Assembly: GCA_000310025.1 (NCBI GenBank)
Contig: FN649751.1
Span: 4,922,826 to 4,986,825, forward strand
Direction of reading: 5' to 3'
Length of the DNA: 64,000 bases
Source: Ectocarpus siliculosus
Lineage: Eukaryota > Sar > Phaeophyceae > Ectocarpales > Ectocarpaceae
In this document: positions 39,795-51,000 of the stretch, one piece after another
Position numbering within the stretch: position 1 is the stretch's first letter
Layout of the letters: the number at the start of each line of letters is the position of its first letter
Program-made: the position numbers and the translations under genes
Notes under the pieces: model-generated
Databases searched by the model: none
The model's input: only the letters and a program-made list of their open reading frames with translations
What the model was told of the DNA's origin: nothing

Positions 39795-42700
39795 ATGGCA
39801 GCAATGAAGTCGGTCTTATTCTTGGCGTCCACGGCCCTCGTGCTGCTGAACAGCTCCACCGCTTTCGTTTTGCCAGCAGCAAGAGTTGGTGAGTTGATGA
39901 GACCAGCACACAGCTCAGCTCTGAGAGGAATGGTGAATGCGTAGGACTGACCGACCATGTGTCCAGATAGAACCTCAGTGTCCACGGTTCCAAACGACTC
40001 CGCCCGCTCTCGCTGTCCAGTCTCTGTTGGGTGCATCGCGTTTTTGTGTTCTCATGTGACGTGCCTACCTGGTATGCTACGTGTTTTGATGCGATCATCA
40101 ACAAGAAGAGAGGGAGAGCCAGCTGGTCCGCTGCTGTTGTCATGTTCACCTGACGTGTTGGTCCACCTCATTCAGCAGATACACTTCGACGTACATACTT
40201 CCGTGCCAGGAAGAAGACTTTTACACAAAGATAGGTGATGAATTAACCCCCTAAGCTGGCGTGCCGTGGACCAAAAGAAGTTCACATGCATCACATGTAG
40301 AGTCCCATCGACGCTGTCTGCTCTAGACTATAATAGTGGAGACCGCCGTAGTTGCGTGATGCCACCCCCCCGTTTGGACCGATTTTCAAAGCTCGATTAC
40401 TCCTCACAGCAGAAGGAATGGCGGTGCCGAAAATGGCGGCGTTGGAATCGTCTCGTCGAGAGCTTTCCGAAAACGTACAATTGGATGTTGGGGTCCTCTG
40501 CGCCGTGGAGTAATTGAGCTTTTGACAATCAGCCAGAGAGGGGGAGGGGTGTTATCTTGCGCAATTACCGGGATGTCAGTTTGAATCCTCTCTAGGGCCT
40601 CAGCCTTCACGCCTAGAAATGCCTCCCCAAGCCGAGTGGCATGATAACGCCTCAACAACAGCAGTTGTGCATACACCGCAAGCGACCATGCCCTTGTTGT
40701 CGTCAAGAATAAAACCACCAAAAATCCTTAAAGCAAAATTCGAAACCCTCGCTTCGGTGCCAGATCGAGTCGTCATGAGATTGTTCAGGACCGCTCGCCA
40801 CGCTGTCTGCCTTGCGCAGTGATCCTGTTGACAAAGTCGTACTGCGCGCCGGAGCAGTAGGAATATCTCAGGAGTTTCCTGATTCATGTGTTTCTGCGAA
40901 GACGCACATTCGGCGAACGGCCGAAGCACCTTCCAAATGAAGACATCTGGATTGCCACTCCGTACACACACTGCTGAGCGCTGATAATACATTTGCATAC
41001 TATACCGAGCTCTTTCTTTTTTCTCGTTTAGACTGCCTGAAGCGGGCAGGCCCTCCACCTTTCACCTTTCTCGCGTCTGGCCGAGTAACAGCAACACGCA
41101 CCCGGCTTTGTACCAATCGCGGTGCGAGGCAAAACCTGCTCATATCGAAAACGCTACATTCAGCAGTAGCCTGCAAGTCGAGGCTAAACTTGCGATGGTC
41201 GCCGACTACTACTGTTTTGGTCGTCCGAGGAGCTGTCGATATTTTCTCGGTGTTGCTCCCCGCCCTCCCCCTCTTCGCTCCTGCAGGACAACGAACTCCG
41301 GCGCGATCATCCCCCGCGCTCTGCACCGCCCCTGGGCGAGCAACCCGCAGCGTGACCCGGGTGCACATGTCGGCGGGTTCGGCGGATGAGGAGGAGATGA
41401 ACGTGAGTGACGTATTCGTGGAGGGGAAGGAGGCATTATTTCGTCTTCCAGGTTGTAGGTTTATCGATTGATTTGTCAAAGGAGGTTGTGTAGGGCACTC
41501 GATTTTAGGGCACGGGAGGTGACGCCGGGAGTAAAGTAGATGAGCAGCACTGCGTGAGGTGTTTGTGAATACATGAATGGTGATGGTGGCTGTCCACGAT
41601 TTTGTCACCTTAGCTTTTGGCCCTCTGCTGTGCTTCTCACACTGCTTTCACCATTTATCAATCTAGCGCATCCGTTGTGTACGTACCTGACGTGTTGTTT
41701 CCCCTTTGCTACTACTGCCGCTGCCACGACTGCCCAACCGAGTACCTCTACTGCTGCTCACGACCACTTTTGCTTCGTCCTGGAAATGCTGTCCACCCAC
41801 ACAAAGTTAAACTATGCCGCACTTGTGTCAAAACACAACTCCCCCTTCGCGTGCCCCAGTCGTTGGACAAGGCCTTGGTAGCATGGGGCGTGAAGAGCCC
41901 CCCCGGGGAGCCCGAGATCGACTTCAAGGAGAAGATCAAGTCCGCGGGGCTCGCGGGGGCGTTGGCCTACGGTGGGACCGAGCTCGCCTTCTGGATAATC
42001 AGCGTGCCCCTAGCGGTGGTGGGGTACCACCAGACCACGGGGGAATGGCTGGACCTCACCACTCTCGAGGGCAAGGAGAAGGCAAGTCTCGTTGGTTTGA
42101 TCGATTCGGTGCCTTGCATGCATGCTGAGCAGTTCTGGGTTGGCAAGGTTCAGGCGGCTGTTTCCCCCCCCGACGGCATGCGAGCGAAGGCGAGCGTTCG
42201 TTTTGATCCTCCCGATACACGGTATGAAGAGTCGTGGCAACCATGGGTCAGCTTACAGGGTGTCTCAAGTTGGCGTGCTTCCTGGATGCGTCAAGCCTGT
42301 CCCTCCTTATCACCGTGCGGGTGTTCTTGTTTTGACGCGGTCATAGTCTACGTCTGTGGGCCAGTAAAATCCTCTGTCTTGGCGATATGAAAGGTAAACC
42401 TTGACGGGCATCTCATTCTGTTGTCGGAGCAACCTTTGTGGATGGGCCTGCTTGCTGTGTTGGTATCCTTGCTTATCCAACCGCTCGCTGCCACATCTGT
42501 TGCTTTTGCCGTCACTTGCTGCCACCCTCTTTTCTTTTCTGTGCACTCCCGATTTGGGTGCGATTTTCGATGGCTGCCTTGATGGATTGGGGCGGATTGG
42601 TGCTGCTGCTGCTGCTGCTGCTGCAATCGGTCGATTGGTCCGACAAAACTGCAGCTCTTCGGTTTGACGGCGGGTTTCCTAACGTTCGCGCGGCTCGTGG

Positions 42701-43390
42701 TGCCGTTGCGTATCGCGCTGGCGCTGGCGCTAACACCGGCCATGGACAAGTACGTTGTGAAGGGCTTGCTCAACAAGAACGAGGCAAGCGCGGACGCGGA
42801 TGAGGTGCGAGTATACAACCCGACTAGAAGATCTACCAAGATCTACCAAGATCATGTTGGAATACCTCTTTCTGACTTGTTGTGTGTTTTGCTGGTTGTA
42901 TCACACCTTTTACTTGTTTGTCTCGGCTCAAAACGATATAACGTCTCAAAGGACCACCTTCGTTCGGGCGATTAATAAGTTGATGAGGATATAGAACAGG
43001 GAGGGGGGACGCAGACCCTATTCTCTAACCCTAACCCAACTTCCCCGTTTGAATGCTTTATCCAACATGTGTACATAAATACGAATAATCCTATGGAGGC
43101 TAGTGGTCTCAAACATGGGCCAAATACTGTGGGAGGGGGTACCCGAACCGTAAACAAGTTCCAATTACTGTGCTACCAAAGTTGAAGCGGCGCAACTAGT
43201 GCTGCATCACCATGACTGACTTGTCCATGGGGACCTTGAAATTCGCTGCGTCTCGCCGTAAAGGGCTCTATTATTTTGTTTTTTTCCTCTCTGCTTTGGT
43301 GTTATATTGAACCTGTCCGCACTTTCTTTTTTTCTCCCCCGCTTTCTTTCTCGCCGTTCTCTCTTCCGCTCGTCTTTGTGACGTCAGTGA
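39795..43390 (+). CDS. Plastid-targeted DUF1279 (FAM210-like) membrane protein, 4-5 exons
   Basis: Exons are 39795-39888, 41287-41402, 41860-42081 and 42655-42804, giving 194 residues. Exon 1 is a signal peptide (MAAMKSVLFLASTALVLLNS) ending at STA|FVLPAA, the ASAF-like junction with Phe at +1 used for import into stramenopile plastids. Exon 2 adds a basic, Ser-rich transit part (GQRTPARSSPAL), and the mature part begins near RVHMSAGSADEEEMN. The DUF1279 domain follows: SAGLAGALAYGGTELAFWII, then LFGLTAGFLTFARLVVPLRI and ALALALTPAMDKYVVKGLL, with two membrane segments. Intron 3 is GC-AG (AAG|GCAAGT). After GCGGATGAG|GTGCGA the next acceptor, behind a strong pyrimidine tract at 43387, would place TGA as the first codon of the last exon. 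An alternative donor at 42750 would give a different 31-residue tail ending at 43481. The C-terminus is therefore unsettled. Function of the family is poorly defined. Confidence 0.84.
42602..42624 (+). repeat. (CTG)n microsatellite in DUF1279 intron 3
   Basis: About seven CTG units lie in the intron just upstream of exon 4 of the plastid protein gene. Similar CTG/GCT runs occur in the RUS exon 1 (about 31695-31732), where they encode Ala, and in the DUF6940-like exon 1 (about 47611-47628), where the minus strand encodes Gln. Confidence 0.85.
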
Positions 43391-43481
43391 TGGCAACGAC
43401 GACATAGGACTCTCCGGCCGCCTGAGGCAGGCCGAGATCCAAGTGGTCAGCCGAAGTCTCCGAGACAAGCTGGACCCCTAA

Positions 43482-44958
43482 ACGTTCTTGTCGCGCGCCC
43501 GCAACGTGTTGGCTATATGTTCGGGCTGTGTGCACACACACCGCGATGTGTTATCAAGTCCGCGGGGACGAGGGGGGGGGGGCGTACTCATTTGTTGCTT
43601 GCCGTAGTCATTTGACCATTGACCACGCGTCCCTTTCGAGACGGAGCACCGTTCCTACACCTACTAGAGACAACACCAACATTTGGGAGCTCTTTTCGTT
43701 TCTGCCACAAACTCCACAAACTCCATAGGGGGGGGGTCGCTGTGGCCAGTACTAAAGTGTCACCTACACGAATTGAGTCATTTCCAGTGCCAGAGTAGAG
43801 GCGTGAGTGAGCGTCTTTCCTGCGGGGTGCTTTAGTCTCGTGCAGAGGGGTGAACTTGTTTGTACTTTTTTATCGGTACAAGTCGACGTGCTGACTGTGC
43901 GGTGTTTAGGGAGCAGCATATCTCGTTGCAGAGTGTCTCATGAACACAGGATGGGAGCAAAGACACGTGGCTCCACAATGTGTCGGCTAGCTCGCTGGTT
44001 GGAAGCTGTCCGGCCAACTCAGGAGTGAATAGATCGTGAGCCGTCCTTCAAGGGCTAGGAAAAGTATCCCCGGTGCCAAGCTAAATGCATTGATGACAGC
44101 ACGGGCTCAGGGAGCGTACTTTTCCTCGCAAGACTTAGTTTTGGGTGCGAACGCGATCGGTTGTATTGCGGTCCGTGGCAGGTAGTGTGGAAGTTTTGAA
44201 GCAAAACGTCAAAGGGCTGATGTTCTACTCGTAAATAACTTTTTATGCATTTGGTCGTGATTTCACACAAGCAAACAGAGGAACGACTGCTAAAACCCGT
44301 CTCGCTCGGTCATAAGTATCTGGTACATATCTCGTCTGCCTTTTCCCTCTTGTTCTCCTCAATCGCCGCACCACTACCCGCAGTCTACCCTAGCCCCGAA
44401 TGATATGCGAATCATCTTGCCAAGACCCCAAAGATCGACAACAACGCACCCAAAGATCGACAACGACGCATTGCCACAACAGTATCCGAGATGGCCAGTA
44501 TCTTGCCGCGCCACGGCTCTCCTCCGATACGCTACTTCCGCGACTTCCACGACCACGACATGGACACCAAGGGGCACTACCACTTGGAAACACGACAACT
44601 TGAACACTAAGTCAGGGGGACTGTGGGCTCGTCACAATTAACCCGCCAGGAGTTGACGATGCCGCAAGGGCCCTCAACAGCACAACACAGCAGTAGTAGC
44701 GTGCAAGAAGCACAGATTTCGACCACGAACGCACCGTCCTGGCGACCACTGCTGTATCATACAGATAAAAAATGTGCGGACATGGTTCGGCCTCTGAGCC
44801 TGCGTGGTCACCCACGCCAACACCCCGCTGGCCGCAACAAGAAGAGACAGTGAGACCTCACCACCCACTCGAAGGCCACGCACAAGTCGAAATGCGCAGC
44901 TATGACCCTCTCGCAATGCGCCACGTGCGCTCGCTCCCAACTTCCCAACTGCTGTACA
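43482..44958. other. Convergent intergenic region
   Basis: This lies between the 3' end of the DUF1279 gene (plus) and the 3' end of the DUF6940-like gene (minus). A copy of a dispersed repeat lies at 43581-43650. No supported gene. Confidence 0.55.
43581..43650 (+). repeat. Dispersed repeat, copy 1
   Basis: It shares GTACTCAT, CGTAGTC, TTGACCATTGACC and GGACGGAGCACC-type blocks with copies at 45347-45430 (reverse) and 59405-59500. It is preceded by a G-run in the same orientation. Confidence 0.65.
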
Positions 44959-46470
44959 TCATAATGCCTTGAACGGCGCATACGTGTAGTACTTCGGCAC
45001 GGAGTCTAACCTCGCGTGCAGCCTGCGTGTGGAGAGCAGGCGCGTGCGGGGGGGGGGTACGCGGCCAAGGTGGGGGGGGGGGGAACAAACTCCCCGAGCG
45101 GTTGAGTACAAAGCCAAACACTGGGGCAGTCCGGCTTCGAGCGTGCAAAGAGGTGCTGCAAATCGATTTCGTGTCATCGGAGGAACACCACGTCGTTCCA
45201 TCTTCGTCCGAACCATGTTCCCGAAGATGTTTGGCGGCCGTACAACGATAGACTGTAACTACAGAGAAGGGTTTCAAATACGTTTGTTCTGTGGTTGGAA
45301 CACGAGCAGCAGCACCGGTCTTACAACACAAGGACCTCCCCGCCCCCGTTCCGCCCCGGCGTTGTAGGGATGCGAGGCCAATGGTCTAACGACTACGGCA
45401 TGCATTTAAATGAGTACCTCCCGTCCCCCCCGGCCTTGGGTAACCGACTTAAAGCACACGTACCAGTATACCCCAAGTCCCGAAGTGCTGAGCCAGACAG
45501 GGGTTTCGTCAGCTCTGGAGGCGATCTCGTCTTCAAGGCCCTCGCCCACAGCGCCGAAAAACTGAACCACCTGGAACCGCGTCGGTAAAAAGGAAATTAA
45601 TTCTGGTAGTTCCTTCCGATGAACGTTTCAACGGGACACCAAGAAGCACTTTAGTATTGGATTGTTGTGTGATTCACCTAGCATCGCCTGTTGCGTATCA
45701 ACGCCAACGATCACACCCAAGACAGGCCGCCGTGACGTGGTTCCTGTACACAAAAACAATACAGCACGAGATGAGATGAAACCGCCGCACAGAGGGAAAC
45801 CCTTTCGTTCACCACCCACGGAGAGGACAAACAAACATGTTTCCACTGCTGGGGCAGGCAGAAACGTCTTGGAAAACAACAAACCGCAACAAGACAGTCA
45901 AGCGCGGCCAACAAGAAAGGGAGGTCAGCAGAGGTACCTGGTCGCGAGGTGCGGTTCGCAGGAACGCGGCGAGGTGGGCGTAGTTGGCCCCCGGCTGCTG
46001 CCCTCCCCGGCACGGCACGACGAGTCGAGCGTCTCTCCGGAGATTTCGGAAGGAAACCACGTCGTTGGTGCCTGAAAAGCAATAATCAATAAACGAATCG
46101 CTTGTCACCCCATGAACTTATGACACGAAAATGGCGTACGTATCCACGTGGTAATAGTATCGTGGTGGGCGCTGCTGTCGGTTTGGGTTCTAGGCCACCG
46201 GTCGATATTGTGACGCGCGGAAGCGTGAGGTTGCTTTTGTGAAGCATAACCCGAGAGGCGAATCAAAATAAAACGGGAGTGCTATGTCTACCTACAATCA
46301 ATCATCGCTATCAGCTTCTTCTGCAACTGCGCCGGACGAGCCAATCAATGCGAGAAAACGGAGTACGGCATCGAAGGGGGGCAGAAGAGAAAGAGAGGGA
46401 GACAAGGAGAGAAGACGACCAAGAGAGGAGGATCGACTGCGCCTGTAGAGATAACAGCAGTGAGACCGGT

Positions 46471-46505
<35 letters not shown>

Positions 46506-47849
46506 TAGATAGATCGATACAGTCGTATTAATAGGCTCTCAATAAGGCGGGTTATATAAGGCGGGTGCCCGCTATAGGGCGGGTGAATCGGTCTGGCGCA
46601 TACCCGTCTTATAGAGGGCCTACGACTGTAGATGGCCCCGGCAAGAAAGGTTATACATATCGAACGGGTAGTCTTTCTGTGATGGTATTTAAAAAAGAAG
46701 AAAGCGCACTACAGCACCAACACCATCGGCAGGCGCCTTACCTTTTCGGGACGCGATGTGTTCGGCGAACGGACGGCCATCTGCCGTCACCGCCGCCAGC
46801 CTTGGAGAGTCCACTAGCACGTACTCGTACGGTTTGTCCTGGAACAATCGGCGGCGATTCGGGGAAGGGATACAATTGTACACATGGATAAGCAGAGGGC
46901 GGAGCGCTCGTTCGTTGTTGTTTGCATCCGAAGTTTTGGAGCATGGGCCATGCATTCCTTGGAATTCGAGAGAGCCACAGGACGATTTGATTCCCACTCG
47001 TCCACGACTTGACGCTTCCAAACACACACCTGTGGGCGCTCTATAGGCGTGTGCCTTACGATACTTCAGAAATGGCCCAAGCAACGGCACACCTTTCCTT
47101 GCCCCCCTCCTGTGAAGACTGCTGCTACTGTAGTATCTCGCAGACGCAGCCGAAACACACGCGACATTTCGTCGTACTTGCTCAACGCCTACAAGAGGGG
47201 GCGCGCTGTCCCACGACACCTGCGAGATGAAAAGCCGAATTATTGCGGGAAAATCTGAGATAGATGTGGAATGGAAGCTAACCGTTGCTCCCCGCTGCTC
47301 CTAATTCTACCACCATACATATGCATACCAATGTGCAGGGTGTGCGTATCAAAACCGCCCCCTCACCGTCGTGGTCCTTGTGACAGGTGCCGACTCCCAA
47401 AACACCGCTTCGAAGTTGGCCTCCTTCATGGACTCCAAGAAACAGTCCGGCAAGCCTTTCTTGAAGAGGTCGGCGACCTCTCGGAAGTTCAGGGTACGCC
47501 ACGTCGCCGCCTCGGCGGGGTCTCTGCCGTCGCTCCCGACGCTCTCTTGGAGCACAAACTTAACGAAATCGTTACCCGCTGCCACCCGGTTGGCTCGGTA
47601 TCCCCCCCCCTGCTGCTGCTGCTGCTGCGGAGAGACTCCGTCCTCGGTTTTCTCGCTCATGATATCTGGGAGTCGCCGTTCTGGTGCCGTCGCCGTTGTC
47701 CTAGTAGGGGGCAAGAGTCCGGCCGACACCACCAGGAGAAGCACCAGCGAGGCAGAGATCAGCGAGTAGAGAAGTGCGGGGCGAGGCGAAGAGCGACGAA
47801 CACGGAAGGACGTCGGCATCACATCGACAGGGGGTAACAAGGTTGCCAT
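44959..47849 (-). CDS. DUF6940-like protein of unknown function with N-terminal membrane anchor, 5 exons
   Basis: Exons (minus) are 47849-47367, 46838-46742, 46071-45938, 45570-45464 and 45022-44959, giving 294 residues, all phases consistent, with a TGA stop. Conserved blocks appear in order: FEAVFWESAPVT, then PYEYVLVDSPRLAAVTADG, then NDVVSFRNLRRDARLVVPC, then YAHLAAFLRTAPRDQ, then VVQFFGAVGEGLEDEI, WLSTSGLGVYWLHARLDSVP and KYYTYAPF. I recall this pattern as the DUF6940 family of algae, oomycetes and fungi; the name is from memory. Biochemical function is unknown. The N-terminus adds a hydrophobic segment at about residues 25-46 and a short Gln run before the conserved part. Introns 2 and 4 carry repeats, including a small transposon. 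Its start codon is only 181 bp from the divergent PLP-enzyme gene. Confidence 0.88.
45347..45430 (-). repeat. Dispersed repeat, copy 2
   Basis: It is the reverse-orientation relative of the copies at 43581-43650 and 59405-59500, with GTAGGGATGCGAGG, CAATGGTCTAACGACTACGG and GAGTACC shared. It lies in intron 4 of the DUF6940-like gene. Confidence 0.7.
46471..46505. repeat. (GCAG)n microsatellite
   Basis: About eight AGGC/GCAG units lie in intron 2 of the DUF6940-like gene, immediately left of the 109-bp transposon. Confidence 0.92.
46520..46628. mobile_element. 109-bp MITE with TA target site
   Basis: The ends are inverted: left CAGTCGTATTAATAGGCTCT, right (reverse complement) CAGTCGTAGGCCCTCTATAA, followed on both sides by CGGGT-type sequence. 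TA flanks both ends (46518-46519 and 46629-46630). The termini resemble those of the 1959-bp element at 37431 (CAGT, GTRGGCCCTCTATA), so both probably used related transposases. It lies in intron 2 of the DUF6940-like gene. Confidence 0.75.
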
Positions 47850-48030
47850 TCTCAGTTTTGGCGGGGGGCCTGCGGCGAGGTAATTGGTATTTACCCCAGG
47901 GTGGGTAAAAAATAGTCAGAAATGATTTTGCGTTGCCTCTTCTACATGCTCCACCGTCGCACGCATCAATTGCCATACCTGATTCTCTTCTTGCCCCAAC
48001 TAGCGACACAAGTAGCTGAACTAGAGAACC
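47850..48030. promoter_or_regulatory. Short divergent promoter between DUF6940-like and PLP-enzyme genes
   Basis: Only 181 bp separate the two start codons (minus 47849, plus 48031). Both 5' UTRs must fit here, which leaves room for a compact shared promoter only, unless upstream non-coding exons exist. Confidence 0.65.
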
Positions 48031-51000
48031 ATGTCGGGCGAATGTGGAACATGGCCGGAAGGCAAGGAGATGGCGCTCGAAACGTGAGAGAGACAGCATT
48101 CCTGCGTTTCCCTGAACTCGTTACTGAATGTATGCAGCCTGAGATCGTCGCGGTTCTGTGTGGTTGAACTACAACAAGACGCACAGGCAGCCTGCAAGGT
48201 TGAACAAGCCTGCACCCTCGCGTTGGGTGGCTTGGTTACCCTAATCACGTCAACAAACGCGTGCTCTGCGTCTCTGTCTCTTTCCTTCTGCCGTGCTCCT
48301 GCGCGCCTCGACGATTGCTGAACGACGAAAAATACGCGCCGCAGCAAGCTTGTCCACCAGGGCATCAACCCGGACAAGGAAACGGGCGCTATCCTCACGC
48401 CAATCGTACAGTCCACCACGTTCATCCAGGACTCCGTCGAGAAGTACCTGGTGAGTGACGCCTGCATGCTCGGCGTCGGCAGGGTGGTCTTCTGTGTTTG
48501 CCAGCGCGTTGGTTTTGGAAGGCATATGTGCTGTGTGTGCGCCAGAGACCCGAAAAGGGAGGATCGACACGTGTGACACATGTTTTTTTTATGTGTTGCA
48601 TTTTTTGGTCTGATGGAACCTGCCGCTGCCGCAAAAGCTACAACGATCCGTTCTGGTCTCTTAAAATTAGCGGGTGGATCGCGAAACTCATCACCTGCTG
48701 AAAGGTTAATAGGGCCAATACCTCGAGAGAAGAGTGCATGGACAACAAACTCTCGAGATCGGCACTTCCCATGTACACATGGGGCGTGACTTCTGAGCCT
48801 CCTTGTTGTGTGTCAATACAAGGATTAACCTGGAGCCAGCTGGTGGCGCATGTTGGGGCCTCCGCTCGGGGAGATTGCTGGTGCATGTTGACGAAATGTT
48901 TCCAAAAGCTCGAAGTCTGCCGTTACTTCCGGTATACACATGGTTGTAACTACTACAGCCAGGCCCTGATTTATGTCAACTGCAGTTGGGAATCAAGCCA
49001 GGGGATACGAGCGATCTTCACGTTGGCGACGTGGACGAACTAAACGCAATTTCAAGAGTCTTGGAATTGCCATCCTTTTGGCCCACGATCATACCCGCCG
49101 CAATCAGGGAATGTATCTCCACGCGGCAAATCGAACGCGTGCATTGTCGGCAAAACTCCTGAACGCGGGGAGAAGGCATTATTTAGCTGTTTAGAGATGC
49201 ATGTCCCAGCCCTTGCGCCCCCTCCGACAACATTGCGGCCGCTTGCTCTAATTCAAGGGTCGTTTATGACGTTGCGGCTTCAGTTTACAGGGGCTGCGGT
49301 CAGTTACAGGTTCGGAGGAACGGGCGTGTAGCAGCAGTAGAGCACTTGTACCAGTCGAGACCTCGCGGACAAAAGAATAGAAGGCAGAAATTTCCGTTCA
49401 CGTTCCTGATTCCTGATGACGAAGCGGAGAGAAATAGTTCCAAGCCGTCTGAGACGAGAGTCGAACAGCAACACAATCTCTTCGTCCTAATCCTCCGTTC
49501 TGCGTACACTCTTTCGCGCATGGTGCATAGCGGTACATAGTTGTGTTGTTGCATGCTGACACTCACTGGCTATATGCGACGCGCCTAGTTCGTTCGTACA
49601 AAGTTGATTGGCGCAGAGATGCTGGGTGTATAGACTACGTAGATGCCTGTGGGTCACTCGCGTTTGTCAGCGATGTGGGCCCTGACGTTACAGTCAGAGT
49701 GAACATTGTCTTACTATAATAGTGGTTCGGGTTTTAGCGCCGCCCTCGAGATTGCTGTTTTTGACGTCCACGTTCTGTCCGCAGTCGGACATCCAAGTCC
49801 GACCGACCATAACGTATCCACAGTGGTAAATCCCTGCACACGTCGGAGTGAGCGGGGTGTTGACAATCTGGTGATACTAATCATATCGATCTCCTTGCCA
49901 GCGTTGACATACCGTTGTGTCCAAGACGGGGTTTCTGAATGTACTCGAAACTGACTGGTGTCTTTTTGGGTCTACATGTTGTCATCACGTTTGCCATATT
50001 GGGTTCACACACATCTCGTTTATCATCGCTTTTTTTCTTTTTTCATACTGAGAGGGGGGGCGGGGGTGGGATACTGTTGTATTCTTATCCCTTACCCAGA
50101 TCATTCGATGCAAGTATTGGATTTGGTTGCGTGAGGCCTCCTGCGCCTGCAGGAGGGCCTCGCCACAAGTAACCCTTAGGGCTGGGTGTGCCCAGGCCCA
50201 AAGTGTTTGAATGATCAGTAAGTTCATGAATATAGTAAGCATTGTGTAGGGCGGGTGGGATGGTCTCAAATATACCCCTTCTTCCCTGCTCCGGCGTATT
50301 TCGGGAGAGAAAAGGGGGACTAAACTAGGTAGGGTCATTTTCCAACATCCTTTCTGGAATATCTGACTCTTCCCGATTTCGTTCCGAAATCTAGATGCGT
50401 CTCAAATCCGAGATTACTGTTGTATTCTTTTCCCTTACCCAGATCATTCGATGTAAGTATTGGATTTGGTTGGGTGAGGCCTCCTGCGCCGGCCTGTGGT
50501 CCCGCCCATTACTTTCTTGTTGATTATCCGATCTGCCACATCTTAGGTATTGACCACGCACGCCTCTAAGCTAGGTCTCGCCCACCCAAACTTTCTTTAT
50601 TTCCCGCGGCGAGCACACGCAGAGAAATAGCATGTGAAGTCAGCCGACAACGGCAACGCGTTTGAGTCTGCGTACAGCTCGCTACGGATCCTCTTGGAAC
50701 CCGTTGCCCCCACACTAGTAGTGGCGCCAACATATCGCTTCGCTACACTCTCCGTACGCCACCCGGCAATTTTCATGATAGCGCCCATCGCCGTTCTGTC
50801 AATCGGCTGCGCTACAGAACCTCCCACGCGGGACGAGTGCATAGTGTAGCGGTGCGGCAGTCCCGCCGCTCGCAAATGCCCTTGTAGGGCAGCCGTCATC
50901 TGAACCGCCGTAAGCGGAGCGCAGCCCCGAGTTCCGTCCAGCAGAACGACAGGAAATAGATGCCCTTGGGACAAATCCCAGCCAATACCCTCCGCCGCAC

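Noticed and set aside
43302-43541. Minus-strand frame with protein-like text (QLVSETSADHLDLGLPQAAG)
   Set aside because: The opposite strand has a long pyrimidine tract and acceptor at the same place, which supports a plus-strand 3' exon; no minus-strand partner exons were found.
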